DNA of 64,000 nt, from positions 106,886,624-106,950,623 of the forward strand of contig JAVMKO010000006.1 of NCBI GenBank assembly GCA_032164245.1. Direction: 5' to 3'. The number at the start of each line of letters is the position of its first letter. Position 1 is the stretch's first letter. The position numbers and the translations under genes are program-made. This document shows, in pieces, positions 30,765 through 40,300 of this stretch. Below the pieces are notes generated by a model, which was not told where the DNA came from, searched no databases, and worked only from the letters and a program-made list of their open reading frames with translations. Source of the stretch: Sternotherus odoratus (Eukaryota; Chordata; Testudines; Kinosternidae).

Positions 30765-31870
30765 GTGTTTGTTTGTGTGTGTGCTATATATATCTCATAT
30801 GCACGATCCATCGTCTACAGCCAAGCACTGAGGTACAATCGGATTTGCTCCAACCCCTCAGACAGAGACCAACACCTACGAGATCTTCACCAAGCTTTCT
30901 CAAAACTACAATACCCACACAAGGAAATAAGGACACAGATCAACAGAGCCAGACGTGTCCCCAGAAGCCTGCTGCTGCAAGACAAGCCCAAGAAAGAAAA
31001 CAACAGAACACCACTGGCCATCACCTACAGTCCTCAGTTAAAACCTCTGCAACGCATCATCAGTGATCTACAGCCCATCCTGGATAATAATCCCTCACTT
31101 TCACAGGCCTTGGGAGACAGGCCAGTCCTGGCCCACAGACAACCCGCCAACCTCAAGCATATTCTGACCAGCAACAGCACACTGCACCACAATAACTCCA
31201 ACTCAGGAACCAATCCATGCAACAAACCTCGATGCCAACTCTGCCCACATATCTACACCAGCAACACCATCACAGGACCTAACCAGATCAACCACACCAT
31301 CGCTGGTTCATTCACCTGCACATCTACCAATGTCATATATGCCATTATATGCCACCAGTGTCCCTCTGCTATGTACATCGGCCAAACTGGACAGTCCCTA
31401 CGAAAAAGGATAAATGGACACAAATCAGGTATAGCAATATACAAAAACCTGTAGGAGAACACTTCAATCTCCCTCGACACACAATTACAGATTTAAAGGT
31501 CAGTATCTTGCAGCAAAAAAACTTCAAGACCAGACTGCAAAGAGAAACTGCAGAGCTGCAGTTCATTTGCAAATTTGATTTAATCAATTTGGGATTGAAC
31601 AAAGATTTTGAATGGCTTGCTAATTACAGAAGCTGCTTCTCCTCCCTCGCTGTTCACACCTCCAATTCAGCTGCTAGAGGAATTCCTCACCCTCCCTGAT
31701 TTGAGATAACAAGCTGGTTCAGCCTGATGGGACTAACCTTGTTATCTCCTACCTGGTTCTTGCCTACTTATCTATACCTGCCCCTGGACACTTCCACTGC
31801 TTGCATCCGATGAAGTGGGTATTAGCCACGAAAGCTTCTGCTTCAATACTTTAGTTAGTCTTTAAGGTGT
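30765..31870 (+). pseudogene. Penelope-like element remnant with GIY-YIG endonuclease
   Basis: The plus-strand frame 30765-31454 holds the C-terminal part of a Penelope-type reverse transcriptase (PLQRIISDLQPIL, GDRPVLAHRQPANLKHIL), a Cys-rich linker (NKPRCQLCPHI) and the GIY-YIG start (SAMYIGQTGQSLRKRINGHK). A stop and frame change follow, and the rest of the domain continues in another phase (GEHFNLPRHTITDLKVSIL, to about 31640). The 3' tail at 31798-31869 matches those at 8.2 and 12.7 kb. The catalytic RT core is absent (5' truncated), so the copy is dead. Its tail is interrupted by an LTR at 31870. Confidence 0.85.
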
Positions 31871-32325
31871 GTGACAGATCGCCTTCTCACCCCTCTCAGG
31901 AACACAGGCAGGAAACCCTTCTTTGCTCCAAACAGTGCTCTTTATTCACAGTGCAGGCCCCACCACCAATATATACAGTTTTACACAGTTTAGCCTTTCA
32001 GTTTACAACTCTATCAAACTTTACAGTTTACAGCTCCGAGTAGCTCTACAGTTTCCAGCTCTACAAACTCTCTATAGTTCAGCTCAATACAAACACAGCT
32101 CTGAATAGCTCTTCACACTCCATACCATCCCCACCACACTGGGCTTGCTTCCTGGCAGGCCTTTTATCCCCCTGAGGAGGCTGCCAGGTGCCACTCTTGC
32201 AGGCTGATTGCTCTGCAAGCCAGGTGGCTAATTAGCCTTTCTGCAGGGGAGGTTTGCAGGCTTCTGCTCCCTCTTAAAGGGCCGGCAGGGCTGGCTCAGG
32301 CCCTCCTGGCCAGCACCCTGCCACA
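31870..32325 (-). mobile_element. Solo LTR nested in the Penelope tail
   Basis: The 456-bp block begins TGTGACAGATCG and ends CCCTGCCACA, and is flanked by ggtg and gctg (a 4-bp duplication with one mismatch). The Penelope tail resumes at 32330 with 'ccacaggactctttgtcac', exactly where it broke off. On the minus strand a polyadenylation signal AATAAAGAGCACTG sits at 31936-31949, which sets the orientation. No internal retroviral sequence remains. Confidence 0.75.
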
Positions 32326-32394
32326 GCTGCCACAGGACTCTTTGTCACTTATACATATGATAGTATTGATTATTGCAAGTATTATTAAATAATG

Positions 32395-32640
32395 TGGTGT
32401 TTTGCCTTATCCCACCTGAAAAGATCCTGTACAGTACTTTAAGTACAACATTGAGACCATCACTCCTTGTTCTGTCTGGTACCACTGAGAACAGTCGAGA
32501 TCCATCCTCTTTGAACCCCCTCTCAGGTAGTTGAAAGCAGCTATCAAATCTCCCCTCAGTCTTCTCTTCTGTAGACTAAACAAGCCCAGTTCCCTCAGCC
32601 TCTCCTCGTAAGTCATGTGCTCCAGGCCCCTGATCAAGAA
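32395..32640 (-). mobile_element. CR1 LINE 3' end with coding tail
   Basis: The minus strand encodes [20 protein letters not shown] followed by [14 protein letters not shown], the well-known C terminus of the CR1 reverse-transcriptase ORF. Only about 75 codons remain. Confidence 0.88.
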
Positions 32641-32644
32641 AGAG

Positions 32645-33505
32645 CCACCCCTGAGCCAGAGAGCCCAGGGGACGGCCCTGAGGCGGAGAACCCAGGAGAG
32701 GGCCCTGAGGCGGAGAGCCCAGGGGACGGCCCTGAGGCGGAGAGCCCAGGAGAGGGCCCTGAGGCGGAGAACCCAGGAGAGGGCCCTGAGGCGGAGAGCC
32801 CAGGAGAGGGCCCTGAGGCGGAGAGCCCAGGGGAGGGCCCTGAGGCGGAGAACCCAGGAGAGGGCCCTGAGCCGGAGAACCGAGGGGACGGCCCTGAGGC
32901 GGAGAACCGAGGGGACGGCCCTGAGGCGGAGAACCGAGGGGACGGCCCTGAGGCAGAGAGCCCAGGGGACGGCCCTGAGGCAGAGAGCCCAGGAGAGGGC
33001 CCTGAGGCGGAGAGCCCAGGGGACGGCCCTGAGGCGGAGAACCGAGGGGACGGCCCTGAGGCAGAGAGCCCAGGGGACGGCCCTGAGCCGGAGAGCCCAG
33101 GGGACGGCCCTGAGCCGGAGAACCCAGGGGACGGCCCTGAGCCGGAGAACCCAGGGGACGGCCCTGAGCCGGAGAGCCCAGGGGACGGCCCTGAGCCGGA
33201 GAGCCCAGGGGACGGCCCTGAGCTGGAGAACCCAGGGGACGGCCCTGAGCCGGAGAACCCAGGGGACGGCCCTGAGCCGGAGAGCCCAGGGGACGGCCCT
33301 GAGCCGGAGAGCCCAGGAGAGGGCCCTGAGCCGGAGAGCCCAGGAGAGGGCCCTGAGCCGGAGAACCGAGGAGAGGGCCCTGAGCTGGAGAACCGAGGGG
33401 ACGGCCCTGAGCCGGAGAACCCAGGAGAGGACCCTGAGCCGGAGAGCCCAGGAGAAGGCCCTGAGCCGGAGAGCCCAGGAGATGGCCCTGAACCGGACAA
33501 CCGAG
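32645..33505. repeat. 27-bp minisatellite, about 31 copies
   Basis: The unit is near 'ggccctgaggcggagagccc' plus 'aggagag' or 'aggggac', with variants (gcggag/ccggag, agccc/accga). The period is nine codons, so frames of 290-400 codons are open on both strands. The plus frame reads repeated [10 protein letters not shown] regard these as repeat artefacts, although the plus frame runs about 97 codons beyond the array to 33795. Confidence 0.92.
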
Positions 33506-33765
33506 CCTTGACTGACCTGATCTTATCAGTACACAGGCTGGGCCGACAAGCAGCAGCCGCCGAGCTTTCGGATCTGCCCAGTTACGTCCCTGAACAGGGC
33601 AAAGCTCCCGCCCCAGCCCCCCGCACAGGGATGCCGGACGCGAGCTGCCCGGACAGGAGCTGTGCCGGGGACGAGCGCACGGTGGAAACTCGCAAGGCCG
33701 GACTGCTGCAGGGGAAATCATTTGGGGGTTGGACCCTGGGCGGGGTCCTGGGGGAGCCCCTGGGT

Positions 33766-34333
33766 TCTGCACCCCAAATCCACAGTCAGACGTGACTCAG
33801 CCAGCCAGCAGAATAGACGGTTTATTTGAGATGTCAGGAACCATCCAACTCACAGCTTCTCAGTCTCAACAGGGCCCATCCAGTCAGGCAGGTCCTTCTG
33901 GGGTGCTAGGAGGTGAGACCCAGATTCTGGGCTCCTGCTTCTCCCCCAGGTTTATTCGATGACTTCCAATCACAGATCATACAGTGAGCGTGAGCCTTCA
34001 GCTGGATCCATCTTGGGGTCAGAGAGCGAGTTGGCTTCTCTGCCTCTCCCAGCTCGACCCAGACCCAGACTGACCCAAAACCCCCTCTCTAGCCACTTCC
34101 TGCTCCTTTGTTCCTTTGTTTGGTTTCCCGGGCTTCAGGTATCACCTGACCTCCCTCCAACAGATTCAGCTGACCTCCCTCCCCCACCGGGAGTCAGGTT
34201 ACAGCTTCCAGGGATGCACACCTTCAGAGGCTCTGCTTTGCATCACTATCAGCCCCTATCCCTTCACATAGACTGTCAAGAAATGCATAGGGGAAACTGA
34301 GGCACACACACACAGTACTCCCACTTTGTCACA
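33766..34333 (-). mobile_element. 5' part of an ERV 3' LTR, inverted
   Basis: This segment is the reverse complement of the first about 560 bp of the solo LTR at 44.0-44.8 kb. It is followed on the plus strand by 'catctccccttttcgagaac', the complement of a polypurine tract directly before the LTR start. It is therefore the beginning of a 3' LTR. Homology stops at the 'gttctgcaccccaaat' point. The missing second part of the LTR lies at 35184-35380 in the opposite orientation. Confidence 0.75.
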
Positions 34334-35183
34334 CATCTCCCCTTTTCGAGAACGAACTGAGCAAGGTCACTTTAGCCAGTGACCTGGGGAAGTTCGAACT
34401 CACCAGTGCTCCATGGGTGCCCCATTATCTTTCCCACTTCTTGGTAGGAGTCACACCAGGCCCTGGATTAGCGCCTCCCTCAGGGCACAGAGAGCCCTCA
34501 GTCACCCTTGTTCCCAGATCACCTTGTCTGGGTCACTCTTCTTCCCTAGCTCTGAAATTGGGGCAGCTAGGTAGCTAACCTGGGGTACAACCCGCCGGTG
34601 GTACCTCGCTATCTCGAGAGAGGCCTGGAGAATGGCCAATCTCTGATTCCCTCCACCTCTTGCTGAACAATCACCAGGCTGTGAGCTCTCTGCACTGATC
34701 ACAGCCTCAGAGACAGAAACAAACTTTTCTCCGGTGTGTAGGGGGGAGGGGACCATCACTCTGTCCCACCCCGCCCCAGGGCTCTGCTAACATTTTAAGC
34801 CCCCGCCTTCTCCTTCCTTGAGTTGTGATTACAATGACCATCTTCCTCTCCACCGATTGGTTCCCCGGATTCAAATTTAAACCCTCGGCTGTTACAGGAG
34901 CAGGGTTTGCATCCTGCCCCCAGGAAGACACCTTTCTCCCTCCAACAGGATTTCACAGGCAATATCCTGCAGATTCCCAGCAGCCTGCCAGCCTGACCCC
35001 TCCTGTGTCTGCACAGGGGTCTGGGCTCTAGGCAGGGCAAATATCTTCCTCCCTGCGACCCTCACCCATGTCACACCGCCCCCCAGCATCCAGTGACACT
35101 GCACCATCGGGGCCCAACAACACTTCTCCCTGTCCCAGGGCTTTGCTACCCCAGGACTGTCTCCCCATTCACCACTTCTCAGG
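34334..35183 (-). mobile_element. Probable ERV internal sequence next to the polypurine tract
   Basis: Lies between the two LTR pieces and starts at the polypurine tract, so by position it is the 3' end of the internal region of the same endogenous retrovirus. No gag, pol or env frame is recognisable; the longest frames are under 90 codons. It seems inverted together with the first LTR part. Confidence 0.5.
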
Positions 35184-35380
35184 CGGGCTTGCTGGGGGAA
35201 GCACTCGGAGGGGCAGAAGGTGCTGAATGCTCCGAGGTCAGACCCAGGAAGGTGGAAGTGGGGACCCCTGAAGCTCCTGGCCTGGGAAACAGGCTGTGTA
35301 CGGAGAAGGGGCCCTTCCCCCGGAGTCCGGTCTGGCTCCCTAGGGAGCGGTTCAGACCATCGCCCGGGCGCTCCGTGACA
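35184..35380 (+). mobile_element. 3' part of the same ERV LTR
   Basis: Nearly identical to 44570-44769, the second half of the solo LTR, ending in the same ccgggcgctccgtgaca terminus. Orientation is plus, opposite to the first half at 33766-34333. Confidence 0.78.
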
Positions 35381-35537
35381 CTGCCCTCATGCTAGTCCCT
35401 GCAACACCTGGGAGGTCTCCTGCTGGCTGAGCTCTCCTGGGAGATGCTACAAGACGGGATTTGTGTGGCCCCTACCAAGGGGGGGCAGGGAACAGCCCCA
35501 TAAACCCACCCTGACACCCCCCCCCCGCCTTTCCCAA

Positions 35538-35740
35538 GGGAGGATCTAACCCTGCAGATCTCACCCGCTGGAGATCTCGGCGGACGGGAAGCAGGGGAGA
35601 TGAGGGAGTTTCACGAAACCCGTCCGCTCCAGCCCGAGGATCCGGTCATCCCAACGCCCCCATCCGCCTGCCCCCCTCGACCCCGTCTTCGACACCGCGG
35701 CCCCTGCTGGCCTGCGCCAGCCACGGCTGCAGCCCGGTTC
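35538..35740 (+). pseudogene. Internally deleted copy of the PRY-SPRY exon
   Basis: 'gaggatctaaccctg', 'ctggagatctcggcggacgg' and 'cgtccgctccagcccgagg' follow, base for base with few changes, the start of the B30.2 exon on the minus strand at 18.43-18.32 kb. Then 'accccgtcttcgacaccgcg' and 'cccctgctggc' match its very end (near 17.89 kb). The central about 400 bp and the reading frame are lost. It is opposite in orientation to the intact exon. Confidence 0.72.
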
Positions 35741-36735
35741 ATGATCTTGCAATTTGGGGGTGACTGTCGGGTGCGGTCACATTTGCGGCTTCCCAAAGCC
35801 TGGCTCCCGGGGCCGGCTCTGGCGGAGAGTCGCTGGCTCAGGCGAATCGGGGGAGACCCGTTTTCGGTGGATCATCACAAGAAAACACACCGAGAACCCA
35901 AACAGTTTAAAGACGGGGCGCTTGTCAGGAGAGGGGCTGGATCTCCCGACCCCCTGGACTAGCTAAACTTGACATTTGCACCCCAAATGCTATCCAGTGC
36001 CTACTACGGGCCTGGCCATTTTAGGAGGGCAAGATCTACAGAACCCCTGAATTACTGAACCCCAATTTAGCACCCCAAATTCTATCCAGTGCCTACTACT
36101 GGGCAAGGGCTTTTGGGGGCAGCAATCTGACCCCCGGATTTGCAGCCTAAAGTCTATCCAAAGCAGGCCCATTTTGTGGGGGGCTGTATCTCCTGAACTC
36201 CGGGACTAATCAACCCTCGATTTTCACCCTAAATTCCACCAAGCGCCTCCTCCCAGCCCAGCAACGTTCAGGTCGATGTGAAGCAGCATGTGGGTTTTAG
36301 AGATGCTTCCGATGAGACCCTAAGCTGCAGAATTGGGGAGATGACCTTAAATAAGAGGCAGCTAGACGGGCGCTGGCTTTGGGGGAGCAGAACCCCCCTT
36401 TCCGCTCTGCGAAGAGGGTGGGGCAGAGCCCACAGCCTGGGTCAGCTGGGGGGTGGGGCCTTTCCTGCTTTCGAGCTCCTACACTATGCAATAAAATAGT
36501 AACAACCAGACACGCCGTGCCGAGGGGGGAATCGGGTCATCGGCCCTGGTCCCTTAATGCGCCAGGGAGGCCGCGGGGGTGAGAGAAACAGGAGTTCGAG
36601 GCAGAAATTAACGAACCAGCAGTTTTATCTCCGGCTCACGACAAAGATTTTTTTTCCCTCTGGTTTAAAAACAAAAGAAAATCGTAGAACAGAAACCAGA
36701 GCAAAATAATCAGAGAAAAGACACTCTCAGAAATG
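35741..36735. other. Intergenic sequence downstream of the integrin gene
   Basis: Loose repeated phrases of the form 'accccaaatgctatccagtg ... cctactac' at 35980, 36070 and 36150 suggest a degenerate tandem unit of about 80-95 bp. No coding feature is seen. Confidence 0.4.
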
Positions 36736-36739
36736 CCGC

Positions 36740-36945
36740 CACTCCCCTCCCACGGCCGGGGAGAGAACCCAGGAGTCCTGGCTCTCAGCCCCCTGCTCTA
36801 ACCATTGGACCCCACTCCCCTCCCAGAGCTGGGGAGAGAACCCAGGAGTCCCAGCTCCCAGCCCCTCCTGCTCTAACCACTAGACCCCGCTCCCCTCCCA
36901 GAGCTGGGGAGAGAACCCTGGAGTCCTGACTCTCAACCCCCACCC
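36740..36945 (-). repeat. Tandem MIR-like SINE heads (3 units)
   Basis: Same unit as at 29.6 kb ('gagagaacccaggagtcctg' ... 'ccctgctctaaccattggac'), ending just downstream of the integrin stop codon. Confidence 0.75.
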
Positions 36946-36955
36946 TGCTGCAGTG

Positions 36956-37300
36956 TCATGACACCCCCTTGGGGTCAGTGGATCCCTGCGCGGCGGGGGG
37001 CTCTGGTGGGGCCTCGTTTCCCTGTGGACCCCCCGAGACAGTCTCCGCTCCGGGGGTCTCCTCCGGGACCATGCGCCGATTCCGCTTGAAGAAGCCGAAC
37101 TGGGGGAGAGAGAAAGGGGGTTAGAGGGAGGTAGGCGGACGGATGGGCCGGTGTCAGGCCAGCCGAAGAGCTGGGGAGGCGACACCCACCTTATACAGGA
37201 GTCCGACCATTACCACGAGGAGCAGGACGCCCCCGACAGAGCTGCCGATAATCACCGGGACCGGGTTGAAATGGGAAATTAACTCCACCTCCGTGGTGAT
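36956..37300 (-). CDS. Integrin exons 29-30: transmembrane helix and cytoplasmic tail
   Basis: Exons 37190-37300 and 36956-37099. Exon 29 has a hydrophobic helix ([20 protein letters not shown]) ending LYK. Exon 30 starts FGFFKR, the hallmark membrane-proximal integrin alpha motif that clasps the beta tail. It continues in a Pro/Glu/Gly-rich tail to the stop at 36956-36958. Confidence 0.94.
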
Positions 37301-40300
37301 CTGAGGAGAGGCAGGGTTCGTGTAGAGAACCCAGGAGTCCTGGCCCCCAGCCCTAACCTACCAACCCCTATTCCCCCCCAGAGCCGGGGATAGAACCCAG
37401 GAGTCCTGGCTCCCAGTCCCCCCGCTCTAACCCATCAGACCCCACTCCCCTCCCAGAGCCGGGAGAGAACCCAGGAGTCCTGGCTCCCAGCCCTAACCCA
37501 CCAACCCCTATTCCCCCCCCAGAGCCGGGAGAGAACCCAGGAGTCCTGGCTCCCAGCCCTAACCCACCAACCCCCACTCCCCTCCCAGAGCCAGTTAGAG
37601 AACCCAGGCGTCCTGGCCCCGGTACCTGGCTGTACTGGAATTCCTCTGGCTGGATCTGGAAGTATTTGGTCTCGTCGATGCTGACGGCTGCTTCGCTGCG
37701 GAGCCGGAGCCTGCGGGCTCCCAGCTGGAGGACAGACGGACAGAGGGGGGTAAGGAGTGGGGAGGGGGGGTAAGGAGTGGGGAGGGGGGGTAAGGAGTGG
37801 GGACGGGGGGGTAAGGAGTGGGGACGGGGGGGGTGGCCCCATTGCTTCAGCTCCCCCCCCACGTCCCCCGGTCGTACCTCAGCTCCGGCCTCCGGCCTCT
37901 GCAGCTCCCCGGAGAAGTTAAATCGGCGGGTTTCTCCACGGGCCAGCGAGGCCACCTGGCACCAGACCCGGGTGCAGAGCGACGCCCCTAGACACCCGCG
38001 CTGGGGGCAGAGGGAACCAGTCAGACTCTACCGCCTGTCCCAAAGCCGCGCCTCCCCAGAGCGGTCGCACCCCAGCGCCGGGTCCCCAAAGAACCACCCC
38101 AGAGCCAGCCGCGTCCCAGCACCGGGTCCCCAAAGAACCACCCCAGAGCCAGCCGCATCCCAGCGCCGGGCGAGGGGTCCCCGTGAGCCCAGCCCCCACC
38201 CCAGAGCCAGCCGCATCCCAGCGCCGGACGAAGGGTCCCGTGTGCCCAGCCCCCACCCCAGAGCCAGCCGCATCCCAGCGCCGGGCGAGGGGTCCCGTGT
38301 GCCCAGCCCCCACCCCAGAGCCAGCCGCATCCCAGCGCCGGGCGAGGGGACCCATGAGCCCAGCCCCCACCCCAGAGCCAGCCGCATCCCAGCGCCGGGC
38401 GAGGGGACCCGTGAGCCCAGCCCCCACCCCAGAGCCAGCCGCATCCCAGCGCCGGGCGAGGGGACCCGTGAGCCCAGCCCCCACCCCAGAGCCAGCCGCA
38501 TCCCAGCGCCAGGTGAGGGGACCCGTGAGCCCAGCCCCCATCCCAGAGCCAGCCGCATCCCAGCACCGGGCGAGGGGTCCCGTGTGCCCAGCCCCCACCC
38601 CAGAGCCAGCCGCATCCCAGCGCCGGGTGAGGGGACCCGTGTGCCCAGCCCCCACCCCAGAGCCAGCCGCATCCCAGCGCCGGGCGAGGGGTCCCGTGTG
38701 CCCAGCCCCCACCCCAGAGCCAGCCGCATCCCAGCGCCGGACAAAGGGTCCCGTGTGCCCAGCCCCCACCCCAGAGCCAGCCGCATCCCAGCACCGGGCG
38801 AGGGGTCCCGTGTGCCCAGCCCCCACCCCAGAGCCAGCCGCATCCCAGCGCCGGGCGAGGGGTCCCGTGTGCCCCGCCCCAGAAGTGGCCGCATCTCAGC
38901 TCTCATCTTACTGTCACTGGTTCCTTTGGGGTCTGGGCTGCGGTTCCCATTCGGAGCGTCAGTGCCGGGCTGCATGTGAACTCGTGTTCCTACAAGGGAA
39001 TGGAGGTTAGTCAAGGAGAGAACCCAGGAGTCCTTGCTCCCAGCCCCCCCCCTCCCCCCCCCCCCCGCTGTACTGCCCCAGACCCCACTCCCCTCCGTCC
39101 CACTCACCCCACGACTGAGGTTCACGGAGACGTCCCAGACGAAGCCGAGTTCGATCCGGATGGGGAGTTCAAAGGTCACATTGACGGGCACAGTGGGGGG
39201 CCCCAAATTCTGCACCTGGGGAGTGGGGGAAAGAGTCAAAGGAGAAGAAAACTGGGACCTCGGTGTGCATAGATACTACTGCCCCGAGCGCGCCCGGCCT
39301 CAGCGCCGCGCGTCCGTCCCGCGCCCCGAGCGCGCCCGGCCTCAGCGCCGCGCGTCCGTCCCGCGCCCCGAGCGCGCCCCGGCGCCGCGCGTCCGTCCCG
39401 CGCCCCGAGCGCGCCCGGCCCCGGCGCCGCGCGTCCGTCCCGCGCCCCGAGCGCGCCCGGCGCCGCGCGTCCGTCCCGCGCCCCGAGCGCGCCCGGCCCC
39501 GGCGCCGCGCGTCCGTCCCGCGCCCCGAGCGCGCCCGGCCCCGGCGCCGCGCGTCCGTCCCGCGCCCCGAGCGCGCCCGGCCCCGGCGCCGCGCGTCCTT
39601 CCCGCGCCCCGAGCGCGCCCGGCCTCGGCGCCGCGTGTCCGTCCCGCGCCCCGAGCGCGCCCGGCCTCCGCGCCGTGTGTCCGTCCCGCGCCCCGAGCGC
39701 GCCCGGCCTCAGCGCCGTGTGTCCGTCCCGCGCCCCGAGCGCGCCCGGCCTCAGCGCCGTGTGTCCGTCCCGCGCCCCGAGCGCGCCCGGCCCCGGCGCC
39801 GTGTGTCCGTCCCGCGCCCCGAGCGCGCCCGGCCCCGGCGCCGTGTGTCCGTCCCGCGCCCCGAGCGCGCCCGGCCCCGGCGCCGTCTGTCCGTCCCGCG
39901 CCCCGAGCGCGCCCGGCCTCGGCGCCGTGTGTCCGTCCCGCGCCCCGAGCGCGCCCGGCCTCGGCGCCGTGTGTCCGTCCCGCGCCCCGAGCGCGCCCGG
40001 CCTCGGCGCCGTGTGTCCGTCCCGTGTGCCGAGCGCGCCCGGCCTCGGCGCCGTGTGTCCGTCCCGTGTGCCGAGCGCGCCCGGCCTCGGCGCCGTGTGT
40101 CTGTCCCGCGCCCCGAGCGCGCCCGGCCTCGGCGCCGCGCGTCCGTCCCGCGCCCCGAGCGCGCCCGGCCCCGGCGCCGCGCGTCCGTCCCGCGCCCCGA
40201 GCGCGCCCGGCGCCGCGCGTCCGTCCCGCGCCCCGAGCGCGCCCGGCGCCGCGCGTCCGTCCCGCGCCCCGAGCGCGCCCCGAGCGCGCCCGGCGCCGCG

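Noticed and set aside
34334..35183. Retroviral genes next to the LTR
   Set aside because: Position suggests ERV internal sequence, but no gag, pol or env motif is readable and the frames are short.
37777..39239. Frames of 257-403 codons over the 57-bp repeat
   Set aside because: Minisatellite in an intron; the true exons there (38912-38989, 39108-39215) read in the integrin phase.
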